NCBI RefSeq assembly: GCF_900005765.1
Contig: NC_041682.1
Span: 1 to 64,000, forward strand
Reading direction: 5' to 3'
Length of the DNA: 64,000 nucleotides
DNA from: Plasmodium relictum
Lineage: Eukaryota > Apicomplexa > Aconoidasida > Haemosporida > Plasmodiidae
This document shows positions 59,301-64,000 of the stretch, piece by piece. Each line of letters begins with the position of its first letter. The stretch's first letter is position 1. The notes beneath the pieces were generated by a model, which was not told the origin of the DNA, searched no databases, and worked only from the letters and a program-made list of their open reading frames with translations. Position numbers and translations under genes: made by a program.

Positions 59301-61841
59301 AACTTTATCTAAGTTAGAAGTACAAAAATTCTCTGCAAAATACTTACTTATAATATTTACTAAAGTAACAGAAAAGTGATAAAATTTTAGTAAGTTATAA
59401 TTATATTTATTAAACTGTGTGAAAATTTCATTATTTAAATTTATAAATAATTCTATTTCTAAATCATTCATATTCATATAGTTTAGTTTTTTCAATTTAA
59501 TATGCAGAAAATTGATTAATTCTTCTTTATTGATTTTATCTGAAAGCTTATGTTCATCCATTACTTCGTTATATTTTAGGAAGCTAAAATAGCTTTTCAC
59601 AAACTCATAGTTATCAAATATTTTCTTATTTAAAATTTTTTTTAAATTATATATAAGAAATAAATAATCTTTTTTCAACAATAAATTATTTATATATTTA
59701 TGAAATAAATTTTTAATGGACAAAAAAAGTACAATTACGTGATTGTATTTAATTAAGTGTGGGCTTATAACGCTATTGTTTTTATTTTCAATACCTACAT
59801 AATCGGAATCAAAAGGAGATACTTTAATTATTCGATCTGTTTTTGTACTTGGACATCCAAAATCCTTTTTTTTTGTACTAAAAAATCCATCAATGCATTT
59901 TTTATTTCTAAAATTTACAAAAATATTGTTAGATAAATACATTGGTATGTTACAAGATGCAATAATTGCACTTATTAAATCTTGATCATCATAAAATTTA
60001 TTAACATTTAACTTTTTATAAAAAGGTAGAATTTGTGTTATGCCAACAAAAACATTTCCTATTCTGTTATTTAAAAATGTATAACTATCTTCATATAAAT
60101 ATTTATTTAATTCAATATTTAATATATTTTCTAATTTCTGATAGCATCCATTTTTATACACATTACTAATAATATTTTCAATTAAAAAAAAACATTTGTC
60201 TACACTTAACCCAACACTTAAGCAACATGCACAAATGCTACCAGCGGAAGAACCAGCTATATTCGTATGGATATTCAAAATATTTGTTTCTATCAACAAA
60301 CTGCTTACACCTAAATGATATGGAATTAATAAACCAGCAGGAGAAAATGATATTCCAACATTCATTTGTTGTATTTTTTCTTTATGATATATTATATTAT
60401 TTTTTTTTTTAAGTAACTTTGCTTTTTGCTTTTTTTCATTTTTATAAAATACTTTAGATATTGTATTTTTAAAGTATATAGAATATGAATAATCACTTTT
60501 TTTTTTCACTTCTTTATTAGGAGATTTATTATTACTTCCTTCAATAAAACTACTATATTTTTCGTCTGTTGAATTTTTTTTGTTTTCTTCAACATATGTG
60601 CTATTACTTTCATTGGATAAATTATAAATGCGTTTTTCTCTAATTCTACTAAAACCTTTTTTTTTATTTTTTTTTTCTTTATTTTCATTTATTTTTGAAT
60701 TATTATGTTTTTCATAGCTATATACTTTATTATAACATATATTATTTTGATCATAACTCTTTCTTAATTTATTCTTTTGTTTAAGTATTTTTTTATCTTC
60801 ATCTCTTACTCTATATGAAATAAGTTTTTTGGAGATAATACTCCTTCTTTTAATGTTTTTTTTCTTTAATTTTCTTATGTATTCTTCCGAGGTTTTATCT
60901 CTCATACTTTTTTTTTTTAAATTTTCTTTTTTATCTACATTTATTATTTTTTTTTGTCTTCCTTTTTTTCTTTCTATTTCTATTTCTTTTTCCTCTTTTT
61001 CTTTTTCTTTTTCTTGTTGTTGTTCTTTTTCTTGTTGTTGTTCTTCTTCTTCTCCTTCTTCTTTTTCTTCTCTTTTTTCATATTTACTTTTGCTATAATT
61101 GCCTTTTTTTTTATTTATTATCTTTCCTTTTTTTAATTTTTTTTCAATTTTCTCATCTGAAGCATTTTTTTTTAAAATGGGATAATTTTTTTTATCAACA
61201 TGATATAAATAATTTCTGATGCATGTTTCTATATCGTTTGCAGAAATATAATTTTTTGATCTTTTTATCTTTTGATATAAATAAGTATTATCTGATATAT
61301 CTTTTAATGATATATTTTTATTTGAATCATTCATCAAATTCTTAATATTTAAGAAGAAAAAATAAAAGGAAATAAAATTTGCTATCTCTATTTTATTATT
61401 CATTTTATCATTTAAAAAATTTATTATATATTTATTATTATGAATAATAATATCATTCACATTTCTACTTTTCGCCTTTGTAGAATTTTCGTTTAATTTT
61501 TTAGTAGTGTTATAACACTCATTCTTTTCATTGAATTCAACTTTATTAATATCATTCATGTTGAAAAAACTCTTGAAATAACTCTCATAAAAATAAATAT
61601 TAACTGAACCATCATCTATTATTGTCTTACTTTTTAAACTTTCATCTGAATCTAATTCATCTTTGTCTTCTTTATTATCTGCATTTATTTTATCATATTC
61701 CTTTATTTCATCTTTCTCTCCTTTAATATATGCATATATTTCATCATCTTTTTTGGTTTTTTCCCTTTTTCCTATATTATCTTCTTTTAAAATTGTATCT
61801 TCTTCCTTCTTGTTAATTTCTTTTTTAATGGAATTACCCAT
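56307..61841 (-). CDS. Patatin-like phospholipase, giant form
   Basis: Single exon, 1844 aa. The patatin domain begins about residue 495: GISFSPAGLLIPYHLGV (oxyanion-hole region), then IAGSSAGSICACC with the nucleophile Ser532 in G-S-S-A-G, and CIDGFFS with the partner Asp651, giving the Ser-Asp dyad of the family. Such enzymes release fatty acids from phospholipids or neutral lipids. The N-terminus MGNSIKKE fits an N-myristoylation site. The first 490 residues are highly charged low-complexity sequence (Glu/Gln runs such as EEGEEEEQQQEKEQQQEKEK, Lys-rich blocks). The roughly 1100 residues after the domain are Asn/Lys/Ile-rich, with long hydrophobic helices (for example around 1300) and no recognised domain. 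The large flanking extensions are typical of Plasmodium homologues. Membrane association through myristate is inference. The 3' end converges on SKIP. Confidence 0.93.
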   Translation of the reverse strand: MGNSIKKEINKKEEDTILKEDNIGKREKTKKDDEIYAYIKGEKDEIKEYDKINADNKEDKDELDSDESLKSKTIIDDGSVNIYFYESYFKSFFNMNDINKVEFNEKNECYNTTKKLNENSTKAKSRNVNDIIIHNNKYIINFLNDKMNNKIEIANFISFYFFFLNIKNLMNDSNKNISLKDISDNTYLYQKIKRSKNYISANDIETCIRNYLYHVDKKNYPILKKNASDEKIEKKLKKGKIINKKKGNYSKSKYEKREEKEEGEEEEQQQEKEQQQEKEKEKEEKEIEIERKKGRQKKIINVDKKENLKKKSMRDKTSEEYIRKLKKKNIKRRSIISKKLISYRVRDEDKKILKQKNKLRKSYDQNNICYNKVYSYEKHNNSKINENKEKKNKKKGFSRIREKRIYNLSNESNSTYVEENKKNSTDEKYSSFIEGSNNKSPNKEVKKKSDYSYSIYFKNTISKVFYKNEKKQKAKLLKKKNNIIYHKEKIQQMNVGISFSPAGLLIPYHLGVSSLLIETNILNIHTNIAGSSAGSICACCLSVGLSVDKCFFLIENIISNVYKNGCYQKLENILNIELNKYLYEDSYTFLNNRIGNVFVGITQILPFYKKLNVNKFYDDQDLISAIIASCNIPMYLSNNIFVNFRNKKCIDGFFSTKKKDFGCPSTKTDRIIKVSPFDSDYVGIENKNNSVISPHLIKYNHVIVLFLSIKNLFHKYINNLLLKKDYLFLIYNLKKILNKKIFDNYEFVKSYFSFLKYNEVMDEHKLSDKINKEELINFLHIKLKKLNYMNMNDLEIELFINLNNEIFTQFNKYNYNLLKFYHFSVTLVNIISKYFAENFCTSNLDKVVSVFLEKNKDHIEEKYNDYIKDKLIDLYDFKFQQIIQFLKNENLLKMDKYIFFYPKLKSDIILTFFKEIFVNESILKIDKKILKKNITFMIEVLKEIFFNEYIKREIIKIIYFVDSNKLDNKSNDVYRKNYLLSKKLQDVKPIKHYLKYSYIYKNFIYIVNEIKNCNNKITKINKYNYYNFMNLNIENINDSYLFLYIYLYSNLYYKSLFLLMNIENIEKFLILKSSRNNVNIFLSSDSTDKKMKSDLNKYSLKNMNKNSISMFPKKFTEMYQNRKKILKQNINEINKNQLSLFNRIKKEKNQDEMNYVKKSFSEANNHSHNNEIYYKELYNKEIYNNATHSKQIYNNEISSFSFFKNLKSVNNLNNFKYTFDKSSENLLDIINHNNNLNYIKYFYNFEKLLIFNYDFSLIKNINDFYLMNRNKIYEMNKRKKKEIFLLLYHMYMYYTNILFLLKFVFMINFNEKTKYKFFKKEKKNSKYNKGEKSNIGTSRIKKSSIFNSRFSTSTSDSNICKNIDNFFDIKCEYDNGETDSKIIEIKSNYENKNNIYVDLNDKKNITVYNKDTMPEKQLNEKKEKGKIKKERCNNLLKREFMKKKKIKYIESNDNDFVEELKTDISENLYNNYQTYFIKNVFSMRKLFKIALEGSNEKIIKKIYDLGRSNAYLWLFLEYLNVGIFLYKKIYTIYLKLISTYESLIHLTNLNKKKKKSELMNSSVSNEDILIYVNQNVFSLLDFCNFLVLSYSYYNSPKNDSISLINNKKNKQSNFNFISIFKIDKKNIKKNKGIINDNTFKSNSHKTNNSDYDIYKDSNKTNYLNSDNKVVYKNIRDSYRSEEKLDVNENFKLNNNNDKYKINKKKSKGEFHTFPIKNNRLRILRSISLPLNVKKTVLKMNNLKNKINLNKNIIDGINNEILKGTPYEHIYTHSNFWIYSSSDESDINDCYNDHYLNSTDNVIKEFDNIFDEMSGELYHFSKISNFFKTFKNIDNNLNLSGYFGF

Positions 61842-62136
61842 TTAAATAAAATTTTAATCTATTTTTATCTGTAAGATTTTTTTTTTAAGTAAATTAATTT
61901 TTAACATATATATTTCAAATTAACATTTTTTAGTAAAATTATATAAATACTTCAATAAATTTTTTATTTTTTTTTTTTTTTTTTATCCTTCTATCTTTTT
62001 ATGTAAATATTTATATTTCTTTAAAGAATAACTTAATTTTCTTAAATTTCATCTTTCTTCTTCTCTTTAATATTTTCCCCTTTATTCTGCGTGTTAGATA
62101 AAATCACTAATTACTACTACAAAATTCTTCACTTAC

Positions 62137-62179
<43 letters not shown>

Positions 62180-62604
62180 CAAAATGCTAAATTTTTATTT
62201 TTTTATTTATGGATATATTAATAAAAATAAAAAAATATTAAATAATGTTACAATTAAAAAGTTTACATTCATTTATTATATGATTAAAAAAAAAAAAAAA
62301 AAGACTTAAAAACTGGAGATAAGAATTTCAAAGATGATTTTTAAGTATCAAATTTAATATTGAAAACTTATATTTTTGTGTAGATAATAAAAGGAGCAAT
62401 CCCTCCTTATTTTAAAGAAAACTATATTCTAAAAATTATTAAATCTTATAGCATTAAACCTTTTTTTTTTATTTAATTAAAAAAAAATTGGCCATATAAA
62501 TGATCAAAATTAATTGCTAGTATAACGTGAATTATAAAATAGTTTTATATATTAAAAATATACTTATTTTTAAAAAAAAAAAAAAAATTAATGAAGAAAT
62601 ATTG

Positions 62605-62659
<55 letters not shown>

Positions 62660-62937
62660 TAAATATTAAAAAGGAAAAAAATTTTTTTTTTTTTTGAATT
62701 TAAATATTTATATTACATTAAAAAAAAAATATATTTATATATAAATATATATTTAATGATTATAAATTAAAAAAAAAATTCTCCCGTAATTCAAAAAAAA
62801 AACATTTTTTGATTACAATATTAAATGGTTGCGAAAAATATAACATATATATATATATATTTCTACACAAAAATGAATGAAAAAGAAAAAAAAAGTATAA
62901 CTCAAAATATAATTTATGGATCATTTGTTTTATACTT
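61842..62937. other. Intergenic region upstream of the patatin gene and downstream of SmD2
   Basis: AT-rich, with long (TA)n microsatellites at about 62,138-62,176 and 62,609-62,656. A compact GC-richer hairpin AAGGAG-CAATCC-CTCCTT lies at 62,390-62,407. The 62091-62309 and 62825-63112 (+) frames are chance; the latter is antisense to SmD2. Confidence 0.5.
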
Positions 62938-63396
62938 TTATTTAGGATTTCTTAAAATTAAAATAACGGAATCACCTCTTAAAAACAATATACTTATATA
63001 TCTATCCTTGTTAATTTTTTTTTTTTTTTTTTTATCTTTCACTATTTCAACCCAAATTTCTCTGACTTCAGTTAGAAGTAAATTGCAATGTCTATCAAAT
63101 GCTTTAACCTAATTAAATAAAAATAAAAAAAAATTAATTTTATTACAAAAAATATTTTGTGTGTCAAGAATACTCATCACTTTTTCTTTAAAATATATAA
63201 AAATTCAAGAAATATATAAATGTTCTATTAAATTTCATTTTATTTTTTTTTTATTTAATACTCTTCCTAAAAGTTTTCTATTATTACGACAATTAACTAA
63301 CACTTGAGCATTATCTTTAACACATTCAGACAACAAACCCAAAGGTCCATCTTCAGGGTTATCCCTATTTTCTTCTACTTGGGCTTCGCTTTTCAT
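62938..63396 (-). CDS. SNRPD2: Small nuclear ribonucleoprotein Sm D2 (2 exons)
   Basis: Complement of join 62938-63108, 63262-63396; 101 aa (human SmD2 118 aa). A 153-bp phase-0 intron (AGA|GTATTA..AATTAG|GTTAAA) separates LLGR from VKAF. Exon 1 encodes [20 protein letters not shown] then [11 protein letters not shown], the Sm1 motif, close to human [20 protein letters not shown]. Exon 2 encodes [21 protein letters not shown], a Lys-rich loop (KDKKKKKK) and the Sm2 motif [20 protein letters not shown]. SmD2 is one of the seven Sm ring proteins on U1, U2, U4 and U5 snRNAs. The poly-Lys loop is encoded by a 19-A homopolymer (63015-63033 on +), a slippage-prone site. Confidence 0.96.
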
Positions 63397-64000
63397 ATTT
63401 TTTAAAAAAGGTATGTATATATATATAACTCTTCAAAAATATTCTCAAAAAATAAAATTTTAAACTAATATATTCACAAGTTACAAAAAATATATTGAAA
63501 TAAAAAAAAAAAGAAAATAAAAATTGAACTAAAAATTCCAAAATATTACAAAAAAAACATCATTATTTTTCTTCTATTATATAACTTTTTTTTATTTAAA
63601 AGATAATGTTTGTTTTATTTTGTTTCCAATTTAACAATTTTATTATTAACAAAATATATCTATTTTATTTGTATTCTATTTTTTCTTTCCTTTCACCTAT
63701 TAAAAAATAAGATCCTATTTAAAATTTTAAAAAACATATACACTTATATTGGTATTTATAATTCTTTTATTATTTCATAATTTTGTATTTAAAAAATCCC
63801 CCATATGAATAAAAATAAAAAAAAAAATTAATAATAATTAATTTTTTTTTTAATTTCATAAACAGTAAAATAAAAAAAAGTTATATTTCATATGAAATAA
63901 AATATACAAACTGTAATTTTTTTTTTTTTTTTTCTCCCAATGCTTAAAATGTTAAAACCTTTACATTTGTAATGCACGTTTAATTATTATTAAATTAAAA
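63397..64000. other. Region upstream of SmD2
   Basis: Promoter and 5' UTR side of SmD2. A slightly GC-richer patch at 63,935-63,985 could be the edge of a neighbouring gene but is too short to judge. Confidence 0.4.

Noticed and set aside
62825-63112. 95-codon + strand ORF with a hydrophobic end
   Set aside because: It is antisense to the spliced Sm D2 gene and the long Phe run is the complement of its poly-Lys codons.

Overview
The window is a very AT-rich (well over 80 % by eye) Plasmodium chromosome segment. It runs from subtelomeric DNA on the left (about 1-37.9 kb) into conserved core chromosome on the right (37.9-64 kb). Very low GC, short introns, Asn/Lys-rich low-complexity proteins, a SURFIN-like Trp-rich gene, and no recognisable var/rif/stevor, pir or TARE sequence point to an avian-type Plasmodium (P. 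gallinaceum/P. relictum-like). That species call is inference.

Subtelomeric part (1-37.9 kb). There are only three supported protein genes: a three-exon SURFIN-like/Trp-rich gene (7412-11030) and two small two-exon single-TM genes (23167-23853 and 28787-29272). In all three, a phase-0 intron of 120-126 bp follows the exon that carries the predicted membrane segment. The rest is gene-poor. It holds a dispersed, non-coding element of about 570-630 bp whose two ends are imperfect palindromes, plus at least ten solo copies of its roughly 58-bp terminal hairpin. In some copies the two hairpin arms carry matching changes. There are also decayed coding remnants and other long hairpins.

Core part. 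In order: RFC1 (+), an RsuA/RluB-type pseudouridine synthase (+; its locus is artificially duplicated around a 300-N gap), RAMP4/SERP1 (-, spliced), a small TM protein (+), ribosomal protein S30 (-, spliced), a saccharopine-dehydrogenase-like oxidoreductase (-), a C/D-box snoRNA (+), the RNase P RNA gene (+), the SNW/SKIP splicing factor (+), a giant patatin-like phospholipase (-) and Sm D2 (-, spliced). From memory, order and relative strands match the right end of P. falciparum chromosome 2 (SmD2-patatin-SKIP-oxidoreductase-S30-pseudouridine synthase-RFC1), so the core/subtelomere breakpoint would lie just left of RFC1.

Functionally the core genes are housekeeping: DNA replication clamp loading, rRNA modification, tRNA 5' processing, pre-mRNA splicing (SKIP, SmD2), translation (S30), ER translocon support (RAMP4) and lipid metabolism. 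The two RNA genes (RNase P RNA and the 18S-directed snoRNA) lie together in the one large core intergenic region and were found by motif and helix matching. The main open biology is the hairpin-ended repeat family and the small, fast-evolving membrane genes embedded among its copies.
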